A DNA stretch of 64,000 bases, from contig CALKJW010000009.1 in NCBI GenBank assembly GCA_937995595.1, positions 1-64,000 of the forward strand, written 5' to 3'. The translations under genes and the position numbers were made by a program. Of this stretch, positions 1-13,677 are shown piece after piece. The number at the start of each line of letters is the position of its first letter. The stretch's first letter is position 1. Source of the stretch: an uncultured Phycisphaerales bacterium (lineage in GTDB: Bacteria; Planctomycetota; Phycisphaerae; Phycisphaerales; UBA1924). The notes beneath the pieces were generated by a model. It was not told the origin of the DNA, did not search any database, and saw only the letters and a program-made list of their open reading frames with translations.

Positions 1-231
1 CCCACCAGCGCGAGCTGGCTCAACCAGGTCGAGCGCGTGTTCGCCGACCTGACCCACAAACAGCTCCGCCGCGGCGTGTTCACCAGCGTCGCGGCACTCG
101 AAAAAGCCGCCATCGACTACATCGAGACCCGTAACGAAGACGCCAAGCCCTTCGCGTGGACCGCCGACGCCAACGCCGTCCTCGGTCGCGTTGCCAAGAA
201 TCGTGCGGCTATCTCAAGGTCGGGACAGTAG
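1..231 (+). CDS. IS630-family transposase, C-terminal fragment
   Basis: The frame is open from the first base and ends at TAG 229-231, giving 76 residues with no start in the window. It opens with SWLNQVERVF, the block around the last acidic residue of the IS630/Tc1-mariner DDE nuclease. The Arg-Arg-Gly and Pro-Phe-x-Trp-Thr segments typical of the family's tail follow. It would catalyse cut-and-paste transposition in its host cell. Whether the upstream part is intact lies outside the window. A three-hairpin repeat follows, but I could not define a terminal inverted repeat, so the element's right end is not placed. Confidence 0.7.
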   Translation, partial: PTSASWLNQVERVFADLTHKQLRRGVFTSVAALEKAAIDYIETRNEDAKPFAWTADANAVLGRVAKNRAAISRSGQ

Positions 232-324
232 CGGCAAACGCCCGCGGCTTGGCCGCGACGCCCTCCCTGACGGTCGGGCTGCCTATCGGCGGGCTGCCAA
301 TGCCGGGGCGTGTCACTCTGGCTT

Positions 325-458
325 CCTCTCTCCCCATCGCAGATGGGGAGAGGTGCCCGAGCGGAGCGAGGGCGGTGAGGGGCGATTCACAAACCACCCC
401 TCACCGGCTCGGCCTGCGGCCTTGCCACCTCTCCCCGCGCCCGCGGGGAGAGGGGAAG
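325..458. repeat. Three-hairpin dispersed intergenic repeat
   Basis: Two self-complementary blocks, CCTCTC(T)CCCCATC...GATGGGGAGAGG at the left and CCTCTCCCCGCG...CGCGGGGAGAGG at the right, flank a third stem, GGTGAGGGG (374-382) with CCCCTCACC (397-405). The GAGCGGAGCGAGGGC stretch between stems is typical of dispersed REP-like repeats in high-GC bacteria. It fills most of the gap between the transposase fragment and the thiolase. No gene is seen in 232-512. Confidence 0.6.
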
Positions 459-512
459 GTCCGGGCGCTTGCGGCGGCGGCGTGCGCGTCGCTGCTCGCC
501 GCTCCCGCCGCC

Positions 513-1703
513 TCACACCTCGACGACCATCGCCACGCTATTGCCCCCGCCCAAGCACAACGCCGCGACGCCGCGCTTGCCGCCGGTGCGGTGCAACTGG
601 TGGATCAGCGTCGTGAGCACGCGCGCGCCCGAGGCGCCGATCGGGTGGCCCAGCGCCACGCCGCCGCCGCAGATGTTCAGACGCTTCTCATCAATGCCCA
701 GGGACTTGATGTTGCACAGCACCTGCGCCGCGAACGCCTCGTTGATCTCGAACAGGTCGATGTCCTTGGCGTTCAAGTTGGCCTTGCGGAGCGCACCGGC
801 CACGCCCTCGATCGGCGCGGCGAAGATGTCCTTGGGCGCAACGCCCGAGGTGTGGTACGACACGATCCGCGCGATGGGCTTGGCGCCGAGTTTCTCCGCC
901 GCGCTCATGCTCGCGACCACCAGCGCGGCCGCGCCATCGGAAATCTGCGAGGCGTTCGCGGCGGTGACGGTGCCATCGGGCGTGAACGCGGGGCGCAACT
1001 TGGCCACAGCGTCGAGGGTCGTCTCGGCGCGGATGCCCTCGTCCGCGGCGACGCCCGGCGACCGCTTGTCCATGCACTGCTCGCCGGTCAGCGCGACCAT
1101 CTCGCCCTTGAACCAGCCGTTCCTGGTGGCCTCGGCCGCGCGCTGGTGCGACTGCACGGCGAATCGGTCCTGCTCGGCCCGGCTGATCTCGAACTTCTTG
1201 GCGATGTAATCGGCCGAGTTGCCCATCGCGCAGCCCTCGAAGGCGCAGCGCAGCCCGTCGAAGGCCATGTGGTCTTCCATCTGCGCGGGGCCGTACTTCA
1301 CGCCCTCGCGCACACGCGCAAAGTGCGGCGCGGCGGTCATGTTCTCGAACCCGCCCGCCACCACGAGGTTGTTGTCGCCGGCCTTGATGGACTGGGCCGC
1401 GAGCATCACCGCCTGCAGGCCCGAGCCGCAGACCTTGTTCACCGTCTGCGCGCTGAGCGTGTCGGGCAGGCCCGCCTTCAGCCCGGCCTGGCGCGCGGGG
1501 TTCTGGCCGAGCCCCGCCTGCAGCACGCAGCCCATGATGCACTCGTCCACCTGCGCGGCGAGTTTCTCGACGCCGCCGATCGACTCCAGCGCGGCCCGTA
1601 TCGCGTACGACCCCAGCACCGGCGCGGGGACCTTGGACAGACCGCCGAAGAACTTCCCGATGGGCGTGCGCTTCGCGGCGAGAATCACAGGCTGGCTGGA
1701 CAT
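513..1703 (-). CDS. Thiolase (acetyl-CoA C-acetyltransferase family)
   Basis: A 396-residue thiolase, the normal length for the family, which condenses two acetyl-CoA to acetoacetyl-CoA or runs the reverse thiolysis. The nucleophile is Cys92 in NKVCGSGLQAV. NEAFAAQ, His353 in GHPIGASGARV and Cys383 in CLGGGNS supply the other three conserved active-site blocks. The last block has Asn-Ser where Gly/Gln is commoner. The start ATG at 1703 gives the standard N-terminus (VILAAKRTPIGKF). It stands alone, so whether it serves fatty-acid breakdown, ketone or polyester metabolism cannot be read from neighbours. Confidence 0.93.
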   Translation of the reverse strand: MSSQPVILAAKRTPIGKFFGGLSKVPAPVLGSYAIRAALESIGGVEKLAAQVDECIMGCVLQAGLGQNPARQAGLKAGLPDTLSAQTVNKVCGSGLQAVMLAAQSIKAGDNNLVVAGGFENMTAAPHFARVREGVKYGPAQMEDHMAFDGLRCAFEGCAMGNSADYIAKKFEISRAEQDRFAVQSHQRAAEATRNGWFKGEMVALTGEQCMDKRSPGVAADEGIRAETTLDAVAKLRPAFTPDGTVTAANASQISDGAAALVVASMSAAEKLGAKPIARIVSYHTSGVAPKDIFAAPIEGVAGALRKANLNAKDIDLFEINEAFAAQVLCNIKSLGIDEKRLNICGGGVALGHPIGASGARVLTTLIHQLHRTGGKRGVAALCLGGGNSVAMVVEV

Positions 1704-1789
1704 GGCTGCTCCTGAAACCGGGTTGAACGGGACGAAAACGAGCGCGGCCGACGCTGGGCGGCGCGGTCCGGGGATGTTAGCCTCTGCCC

Positions 1790-2494
1790 GTGCTCGACCC
1801 CGCCCGACAACCCGGGGCCGCGCCGGCGGAAAACGCCGCGGCCGCGCCGAACCCTCCGGTGTTCCGCGTCGCGCGGTGGGCCGAGTGCGTCGCGCTGTTT
1901 GTCGTCGCGCCGACGGTTCTGGCCGTGTTCATGCGGCCGGGGCTGGTGTTCCCGGCGATCTGGACGCTCGGCCTGCTGTGCCTGATCGTCCTGGTGTTCG
2001 ATCCCACCTTCGCACGCGGCCGGCTGTGGAACGCGCGCGGCGCGGCCGGCAGCCTGCGCGGCGTGCTGGCGCGGTTCGCGGTCTGCGCGCCGCTGCTGGC
2101 GGCGCTGCTGTGGTTGATCGAGCCCGACCGGCTGCTGGACCTGCCGCGAAGGAACGCGACGCTGTGGGCGGTGGTGATGGTCGGCTACCCGGTGCTCAGC
2201 GTGTACGCGCAGGAGGTCGCGTTCCGCGCGTTCTTCTTCCACCGCTACGGGCCGCTGTTTGCGCGGCGCGGCGCAATGGTCGCGGCGTCGGCCGCGGCCT
2301 TCGGCTACGCGCACGTGATCATGCACAACTGGTGGGCGGTCGGCTTCAGCGCGGTCGGCGGCGTGTTCTTCGGGTTCACGTACGCGCGCAGCCGCTCGCT
2401 GCTCGCCTCGTGCATCGAGCACGCGCTGTACGGCTGCTTCCTGTTCACCATCGGCTGGGGGTGGTACTTCTACGCCGGCTCGGTCGCGCGCTAG
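1790..2494 (+). CDS. CPBP-family intramembrane metalloprotease
   Basis: A 234-residue membrane protein with about six hydrophobic segments, starting at GTG 1790. The CPBP (CAAX protease/bacteriocin-processing) motifs are present as QEVAFRAFFFHR, FGYAH and a late IEHALYG. In the first motif the usual Glu-Glu is Gln-Glu, so one of the two acidic residues is missing while the Arg is kept. The His residues of motifs 2 and 3 are present. The substrate is unknown. Its stop codon overlaps the stop of the convergent gene by two bases. Confidence 0.75.
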   Translation: MLDPARQPGAAPAENAAAAPNPPVFRVARWAECVALFVVAPTVLAVFMRPGLVFPAIWTLGLLCLIVLVFDPTFARGRLWNARGAAGSLRGVLARFAVCAPLLAALLWLIEPDRLLDLPRRNATLWAVVMVGYPVLSVYAQEVAFRAFFFHRYGPLFARRGAMVAASAAAFGYAHVIMHNWWAVGFSAVGGVFFGFTYARSRSLLASCIEHALYGCFLFTIGWGWYFYAGSVAR

Positions 2495-2922
2495 CCGATC
2501 CGCTCGGCCGGCGGCGGCATCTCGCCGTTGTCGACCTTGCGCTCGGCCTCGCGTTCATCGCGGGCGCGCAGCAGGCCAGCGCCCCACACGACGATCCACG
2601 CGACGGCGTAGCCCATCAGCAGCCACACAATGCCGACAACCGCGGCCGACCATCCGACCGTCGCGCCGATGACGACCGCGCCGATGACCAGGCCGACCGT
2701 CGCCAACGCGCCGGCGACCCATGGCCAGATGCGCCGCTCCTCGGGCACGATGCCGACGCCCTCGGGCATGTGCTTCTCGTGCTCGACAATCAGGACCTCG
2801 TCGAGCGGCAGGTGCGGCGGGCTCGGCTTGGCCTCCACCACGTGCGGCGGCACGGTGGGCCGGTCATCGTCCGCGATCGACACGTCGGAGCCTTCCCGCA
2901 CGGGAGTGCCGGGGGTGCTCAT
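2491..2922 (-). CDS. Small membrane protein, unknown function
   Basis: A 143-residue protein. ATG 2922 is chosen because AAGGAG lies 8 bases upstream; a longer in-frame extension has no such site. The N-terminal half is Pro- and acid-rich. Two adjacent hydrophobic segments (roughly residues 70-115) follow WPWVAGALATVG, and the C-terminus is charged, resembling a two-pass inner-membrane protein. I do not recognise a family. It converges on the CPBP gene with overlapping stop codons. Confidence 0.6.
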   Translation of the reverse strand: MSTPGTPVREGSDVSIADDDRPTVPPHVVEAKPSPPHLPLDEVLIVEHEKHMPEGVGIVPEERRIWPWVAGALATVGLVIGAVVIGATVGWSAAVVGIVWLLMGYAVAWIVVWGAGLLRARDEREAERKVDNGEMPPPAERIG

Positions 2923-3077
2923 GTGGCACGCTCCTTTCCGACTACGACTCATTCTACCGCCGCCGGGCTCCTGAGGTTCGCGCTCGACCGCATCAGGTCT
3001 ACCCTTCCGCCCCGCCGAACCCGCGGCTTGGTCCGCCGCAGATCTCGCGGCGGCTTGCACAGCACCAGGATCCCCCC

Positions 3078-4757
3078 ATGCCCCCCACCGCCGTCACGCT
3101 GCCCGCCGACACCAACCAGGCCCTCGGGCTGGCCAACTTCGCCCTCGACTTCATGTGGAACACGCCCGACAAGGGCGGCTGCGAGGCGGACAGGTCCGTC
3201 CTCGAGCGGACCGAGATGTTCCACACCGACGCGTGCCTGTGCGGCGTCTCGGCGATCGCGCTGGGCACCAACGCCCCGAACATCCTGCGCGACGAGGCGC
3301 TGCAGTACCGCGCGCCCGCCGCGGGCACGGGCACGCTCGGCGCGCCGCACGGCGCCAAGCGCGCGGGCGCGACCGTCTTCGGGTCGCGCGTCGAGGTCAT
3401 GCCGGAGAAGGCCGTCGTCGCCAACTGTGCCGCCGTCCGCGAGTGGGACTCCAACGGCACCAACTTCGGCTACTCCGAGCAGCGCCCCCACCACCGCGCC
3501 GGCGAGTTCGGCCACAACGACTTCTACGCCGTGCCCCTCGCCGCGGCGCAGATGATGGGCAAGGACGGCGCGTTCGCCCTGCGCGGCATGGTGCTGCTCG
3601 ACGAGATCCGCGGCCGGCTGGCCGAGGTGTTCAGCCTCAAGAGTTACAAGATCGACCACGTCGTGCACGGCGCGATCGCCTCGGCCGCGACCTTCGGCGC
3701 GATGCTCCGCGCCACGCCCGAGCAGATCGAGAGCGCGATCGGCATGGTGGTGGCGCACTACATACCCTTCCGCGCCATCCGCGCGGGCAAGCAGTTGTCC
3801 GACTCCAAGGGCGCCAGCGCGGCGATCAGCACCGAGGCCGCGGTGCTCAGCGTTCGCCGCTCCATGGCCGGGTTCCTCGGCCCGCGCGACATCTTCCGCA
3901 ACCCCGAGGCGATCTTCCGGCTCTTCGAGGGGCCGGGGCAGTTGTTCCGCAAGGTCGAGTCGGCGGGCACGGGCATCCCCGAGGCCAAGGCGGGCAAGGC
4001 GTACGCGTCGCCGTTCGACCTCGTGCTCTCGCGCGCGGGGAGCGACTTTGCCGTCATGGGCATGCACTTCAAACTCGGCCTGTACGAGCACCAGTCGGCC
4101 GGCGCGCTGCAGGGCCTGATCGATCTGGTCAACAGGCACCCGCGGCTGCTGGAGGACCAGTCCGGCGACTGCATCGCCAAGATCGTCGTGAAGGCCTACG
4201 AGCCGGCGTTCGGGATCATCGGCGACCCCGCCAAGCGCGACCCGAAGACGCGCCAGTCCGCCGATCACTCGATGCTGTACCTGGTGTGCACGATGCTGCG
4301 CAAGATGCTCGAACTCCGCGCGGCCAAGCCGGGCCTGAAGTCGCTCGACTGGACCGACGTCATGCTCCTGCCGCACGACTTCGGCCCGACCGCCCTGCAC
4401 GACCCGCTGACCCGTTCGCTCATGGACAAGATGTCGTTCGAGTGGGGCGGTCCGGAGTACGACGCCCGGTACCCCGACGGCATCCCGACCTCGATGGTCA
4501 TCACCGATGATCAGGGGCAGGTCTGCGACTCGGGACTTGTCATGTACCCCGCCGGCCACGCGCGGAACACCACCGCCGACCTGCGCCGCATCCTCGAGCA
4601 CAAGTTCCAGAGCCTCGCGATGCTGTCGCTGGCCAACCCGGACAAGAAGGCCGCGGCCGCGCTCATCACCCGGTACGCGGGGATCGGTCGCAAGACCGCC
4701 GCGCAGGTCGCGCAGATCCACGACTTCGAACTGACGTTGAAGGGGAAGTTCGACTGA
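3078..4757 (+). CDS. MmgE/PrpD-family protein
   Basis: A 559-residue protein of the MmgE/PrpD fold, whose characterised members are 2-methylcitrate dehydratase (PrpD) and related cis-aconitate-type lyases. NCAAVREWDSNGTNFGY with the following GHNDFYAVPLAAAQ matches the conserved N-terminal active-site region. The usual length is about 450-500 residues, so this is a long member. ATG 3078 starts the first family-like sequence. No prpB or prpC lies nearby, so a methylcitrate-cycle role is not supported by context and the substrate is open. Confidence 0.75.
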   Translation: MPPTAVTLPADTNQALGLANFALDFMWNTPDKGGCEADRSVLERTEMFHTDACLCGVSAIALGTNAPNILRDEALQYRAPAAGTGTLGAPHGAKRAGATVFGSRVEVMPEKAVVANCAAVREWDSNGTNFGYSEQRPHHRAGEFGHNDFYAVPLAAAQMMGKDGAFALRGMVLLDEIRGRLAEVFSLKSYKIDHVVHGAIASAATFGAMLRATPEQIESAIGMVVAHYIPFRAIRAGKQLSDSKGASAAISTEAAVLSVRRSMAGFLGPRDIFRNPEAIFRLFEGPGQLFRKVESAGTGIPEAKAGKAYASPFDLVLSRAGSDFAVMGMHFKLGLYEHQSAGALQGLIDLVNRHPRLLEDQSGDCIAKIVVKAYEPAFGIIGDPAKRDPKTRQSADHSMLYLVCTMLRKMLELRAAKPGLKSLDWTDVMLLPHDFGPTALHDPLTRSLMDKMSFEWGGPEYDARYPDGIPTSMVITDDQGQVCDSGLVMYPAGHARNTTADLRRILEHKFQSLAMLSLANPDKKAAAALITRYAGIGRKTAAQVAQIHDFELTLKGKFD

Positions 4758-4809
4758 TCCGCACCGGGCCGATGCACGCCCCGCGTTGGCCACGTGCTAC
4801 GCTGGACCC

Positions 4810-5598
4810 ATGCCGCACGACGCGATCCAAGCCGCCGCGAACGCGCTCCGCGGCGCGCGGCGTGTCGCGGTGCTGACGGGCGCGGGCGTCAGCGCCGAGT
4901 CGGGCCTGCGCACCTTCCGCGGTGCCGGCAACCCCGACCTGCCGCCGGACATGCACGCGCTGTGGAAGGAGTTTGACCCGCAGACGCTCGCGACGCCCGA
5001 GGCCTTCGCCGCCAACCCGGAGATGGTCACACGCTGGTACGAGTGGCGGCGCATCGGCTGCCTGGCCGCCGCACCTAACGCCGCGCACGCGGGCCTTGCG
5101 ACGCTGGAGCGGCTGCTGGAGTCCCGCGGCGGCGGGCTCACCCTCCTGACGCAGAACGTCGACCGCCTGCACCAGCGCGCCGGCAGCCGCCACGTGGTCG
5201 AACTGCACGGCACGATCATGGTGTGGCGCTGCACGCGCTGCGGCGCCCGCACCGAGCCCGCGCCCGAGCCGATGCGCGAGTTCCCGCCGCGCTCGGCGTG
5301 CTGCGAACAACGGGCCGCGTTGTTGCGCCCGGACGTCGTCTGGTTCGGCGAGATGCTGCCCGAGGACGCCCTGCGGGCCGCCGCGCGCGCCGCGGAGGAG
5401 TGCGACGTGTTCATGTCGATCGGCACCAGCAGCGTGGTGTACCCCGCCGCGGCGTTCGTCCTGCAGGCCGCGGCCAACGGCGCTAAGACCATCGAGATCA
5501 ACCCCGAGCCGACGCCGATCAGCGGGCGCGTGGACTGGTCGATCCGCGCCAAGGCGGGCGAGGCGGTGCCGCGCCTGCTGGCGCTGCTGCGGGATTGA
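4810..5598 (+). CDS. Sir2-family NAD-dependent protein deacylase
   Basis: A 262-residue sirtuin that removes lysine acyl groups using NAD+. NAD-binding GAGVSAESGLRTFRG (residues 24-38), TQNVDRLH (114-121), catalytic His133, GTSS and EINPEP are all present. Tyr77-x-x-Arg80 (WYEWRR) is the class III pair that binds succinyl/malonyl groups in CobB and SIRT5, so desuccinylase activity is plausible. The first zinc pair is Cys141/Cys144, but the second is an adjacent Cys164-Cys165 rather than CxxC. The start is placed 52 bases after the MmgE/PrpD stop. Confidence 0.9.
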   Translation: MPHDAIQAAANALRGARRVAVLTGAGVSAESGLRTFRGAGNPDLPPDMHALWKEFDPQTLATPEAFAANPEMVTRWYEWRRIGCLAAAPNAAHAGLATLERLLESRGGGLTLLTQNVDRLHQRAGSRHVVELHGTIMVWRCTRCGARTEPAPEPMREFPPRSACCEQRAALLRPDVVWFGEMLPEDALRAAARAAEECDVFMSIGTSSVVYPAAAFVLQAAANGAKTIEINPEPTPISGRVDWSIRAKAGEAVPRLLALLRD

Positions 5599-5625
5599 AC
5601 GCCGCCCCGCGCGGGCGGTGGCGGC

Positions 5626-8433
<2,808 letters not shown>

Positions 8434-8556
8434 GATCTTGACCTCCCGGTTGCCGTTTGGGGGCCAAGTCTATCCACCCGGTCGGTCAAAAGCAGACCGA
8501 ACCCGGTCAATGCCGGGCGGTCCGCGGGTGATCCTCGAAACGGGCGTCGATGGGCC

Positions 8557-11190
<2,634 letters not shown>

Positions 11191-11365
11191 GGCTGTGTCT
11201 CCGAAGAGGCCTTTGAAGGTTTGGTGTTGGGAGATCGGTCTGTTCGTCGCGGCGACAAAAACCGCGGAACGGCTGGAATGGCCCGCGACCGAATCGCGCG
11301 GCCATCACCCGGGCGCGGCAACCCCGGGAAGTCGGCCTTGTTCAACGAATGCCGCGGCGGCGGGG

Positions 11366-11623
11366 TCAGAAGCGCGGGCCGGAGGACTTCTTGTCCTTGT
11401 CTGCGCTGGGGCCCATGCGCCGGCCCTTGAGCGGGATCCCCGCCTCACGCATGCGACGGGCGATGGACTTGCGCGCGTCCCGACGGGCCCTCTCCGAGGG
11501 CTTCTCGTAGAACTCCTTGCGCTTGATGTCCTTGGTCAGCCCTTCCTTCTCACACAGTTTCTTGAAGCGGCGGAGCATCTGCTCGGCCGACTCACCCGCA
11601 CGGGATTTGATCCGAATGGCCAT
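11366..11623 (-). CDS. rpsU: 30S ribosomal protein S21
   Basis: An 85-residue basic protein of the small ribosomal subunit, a little longer than the usual 58-70. The conserved core runs from RRFKKLCEKEGL through RKEFYEKPSERARR. The C-terminus has an extra Lys/Arg/Ser-rich tail. S21 helps the 30S subunit use the mRNA leader during initiation. It stands alone here, not with dnaG or rpoD as in enterobacteria. The upstream gap (11624-11872) holds no recognised gene. Confidence 0.95.
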   Translation of the reverse strand: MAIRIKSRAGESAEQMLRRFKKLCEKEGLTKDIKRKEFYEKPSERARRDARKSIARRMREAGIPLKGRRMGPSADKDKKSSGPRF

Positions 11624-11872
11624 TCAAACCCTCAAGACGCGTCAAAACGCCAGTTTCCGCCCCAAACCCCGGACAGGCCTGAAGTAAAGGCCCGCTTCCC
11701 GCACCGATCAACCCCCCACGCCCCCCTCGGGGCCGCCTCCACAGCAGAGATTCCGGCGATTCTGGCCGCTAGGCCCGCCTCGTGACGATCTACCTCTTCG
11801 AACGCCGCCGATCCCGTTCGCGGCCGCGGAGCGGCCCGGCCTCGGCGGCTTCACGAGGTCGAGGGTGGCCGG

Positions 11873-12319
11873 ATGCCCGTGAATCGGATCCCCAGGTGGC
11901 GCGTCGCGGCAGGCCTGACGGCGTGGGTCGCCGTCACGCTCGCGCTGGCATTCCTGCTCATCGCCGGGTGCAGGGCGCGGGTCGAGCAGGCCGGGACGCG
12001 CCGCGAGGTTTCGGCCGCGTACCGGTTCCGCGCGCTCAGCGCCGAGGTGCCGGGCGGGGTGAGCGTGCACGCCGCGGCGGCGTCGGCGCACAGCGCGCTC
12101 CGGGGACGCGGGTACGTCATCACGCGGAGCGAGGTGAACGCCGACTCGGCCCGGATCGAGGCCCGCGCCCACGGCGACGGCGCGCTGGACAGGACGGTGG
12201 TCGAAGCCCGGCCCGCGTCGGACGGCGCGGTGCGCATCACCGTGACCGCCGAACCGCTGGGCGACGAACGCGCGTCGCGCGCGATTCTCGACTCGATGCT
12301 CGCCCGCCTGGGGCGATGA
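11873..12319 (+). CDS. DUF3568-like lipoprotein
   Basis: A 148-residue probable lipoprotein. An N-terminal hydrophobic segment ends in LLIAGC, a good lipobox. The mature part follows the pattern of DUF3568: a paired amphipathic start, RGYVITRSEVNADSARIEAR, then a beta-rich half ending in GDERASRAILDSML. The function of the family is unknown. It converges on gltA with only 15 bp between the stops. Confidence 0.65.
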   Translation: MPVNRIPRWRVAAGLTAWVAVTLALAFLLIAGCRARVEQAGTRREVSAAYRFRALSAEVPGGVSVHAAAASAHSALRGRGYVITRSEVNADSARIEARAHGDGALDRTVVEARPASDGAVRITVTAEPLGDERASRAILDSMLARLGR

Positions 12320-12334
12320 AACGCGGAGCGCCGA

Positions 12335-13501
12335 TCAGCGCTCTGCGAGCGGCGCGTACTTCACGCCGTGCGGGCCGACGTACTCCGCCGTCGGGCGGAA
12401 CAGCCGGTTGTCGGCCAGTTGCTCGATGACGTGGCCCGCCCAGCCGGCGATGCGCGACAGGGCGAACATCGGCGTGAACAGGTCCAGTTGCAGGCCGATG
12501 CAGTGGTACGTGGTCGCCGAGTAGAAGTCGACATTGGGGTAGATGCCCTTGGCCGCCTTCTCGCGGAGCATGACCTGCTCGATCGCCTGCGACTTCTCGT
12601 ACAGCGCGGTGTTGCCCGTGTCCGCGGCCAGTTGCTTGGCCAGCGTCTTGAGGTACGTCGCGCGCGGGTCGTACGCCTTGTACACGCGGTGGCCGAAGCC
12701 CGCGATCTTGTCCTTGCGCTCCAGTTTGCCGACGATGATCCTCTCGACGTCCGCCACGCTCGGGATCTCGTTGAGCATCTTCATCACGTCCTCGTTCGCG
12801 CCGCCGTGCAGCGGGCCGCGCAGCGACCCGATCGCGGCGGTGAGCGCCGAGTAGACGTCCGACAGGGTCGAGATCACGACCCGCGCCGTGAAGGTCGAGT
12901 TGTTCAGGCCGTGGTCGGCGTGCAGGATCATGCACGCGTCGAAGGCCCGCTCCATCGTCGGCGTCGGCTTGGCGCCGTTGAGCATGTAGAGGAAGTTCGC
13001 CGCGAACGAGAGGTTCTTGTCGGGCTTGACGAGCGGGAGGCCGCGACGGTGACGGTCGAAGGCGGCGACGATCGCCGGCGCCTGGGCCAGCACGTTGAGT
13101 GACTTCTGCCGCGCCGAGGCGACGTCGTTCTTGTTCGGGTCCGGGTCGCTCATGCCCAGCGCGGAGATCGCTGTGCGCAGCATGTGCATGGGCTGCGCGG
13201 TCTTGGGGAACGACTGGACCATCTGTGTGATGAACGCCGGCGGCTCGTAGCGCGAGCGCAGGTCGGCGCAGAAGGCGTCGAGTTCGGCCCTGTTCGGGAG
13301 GCGCGTGTTCCAGAGCAGGAACGTCGTCTCTTCAAACGTCGAGTGACGCGCCAGCGCGTCGATCTCGATCCCCACGTATTCGAGTACGCCCTTCTCGCCG
13401 TCGATGAAGGACATCCGGGTCTCGGCGGCGATCACGCCCTCAAGACCCTTGGAGAAGGTACGGCCAGCCGACGGCTGGGCGGTGGCGACAGCGCTGCTCA
13501 T
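12335..13501 (-). CDS. gltA: Citrate synthase
   Basis: A 388-residue citrate synthase, which joins oxaloacetate and acetyl-CoA at the entry of the citric acid cycle. The catalytic triad blocks are visible: a His in ADHGLNNSTF, a His in GFGHRVYKAYDPRA and an Asp in NVDFYS. PLHGGANEDV is also conserved. ATG 13501 is preferred over an upstream in-frame start because AGGGAGG lies about 10 bases before it. The length fits the short (type I dimeric) bacterial class that also includes methylcitrate synthases. No prp genes are adjacent. Confidence 0.93.
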   Translation of the reverse strand: MSSAVATAQPSAGRTFSKGLEGVIAAETRMSFIDGEKGVLEYVGIEIDALARHSTFEETTFLLWNTRLPNRAELDAFCADLRSRYEPPAFITQMVQSFPKTAQPMHMLRTAISALGMSDPDPNKNDVASARQKSLNVLAQAPAIVAAFDRHRRGLPLVKPDKNLSFAANFLYMLNGAKPTPTMERAFDACMILHADHGLNNSTFTARVVISTLSDVYSALTAAIGSLRGPLHGGANEDVMKMLNEIPSVADVERIIVGKLERKDKIAGFGHRVYKAYDPRATYLKTLAKQLAADTGNTALYEKSQAIEQVMLREKAAKGIYPNVDFYSATTYHCIGLQLDLFTPMFALSRIAGWAGHVIEQLADNRLFRPTAEYVGPHGVKYAPLAER

Positions 13502-13677
13502 GCTCGGCAATCCTCCCTGCAAACCCAACTATAGCGCCCACGCTGCGCGCCCGCGCCCGTGCAGACCGCAGACACGCCCCCGTCGCCCATCCGTGCCCGC
13601 GGTCGCGGCGGTTCCCTCCGCGGCCGCCGCTGGGGCCGGTTTCCCGCCGCAACCGGGGCGATTAGGATGCCCCCTGC

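Noticed and set aside
2949-4793. A 614-codon minus-strand frame under the MmgE/PrpD gene
   Set aside because: Composition is typical of a GC-rich shadow frame, and the plus-strand protein is family-conserved.
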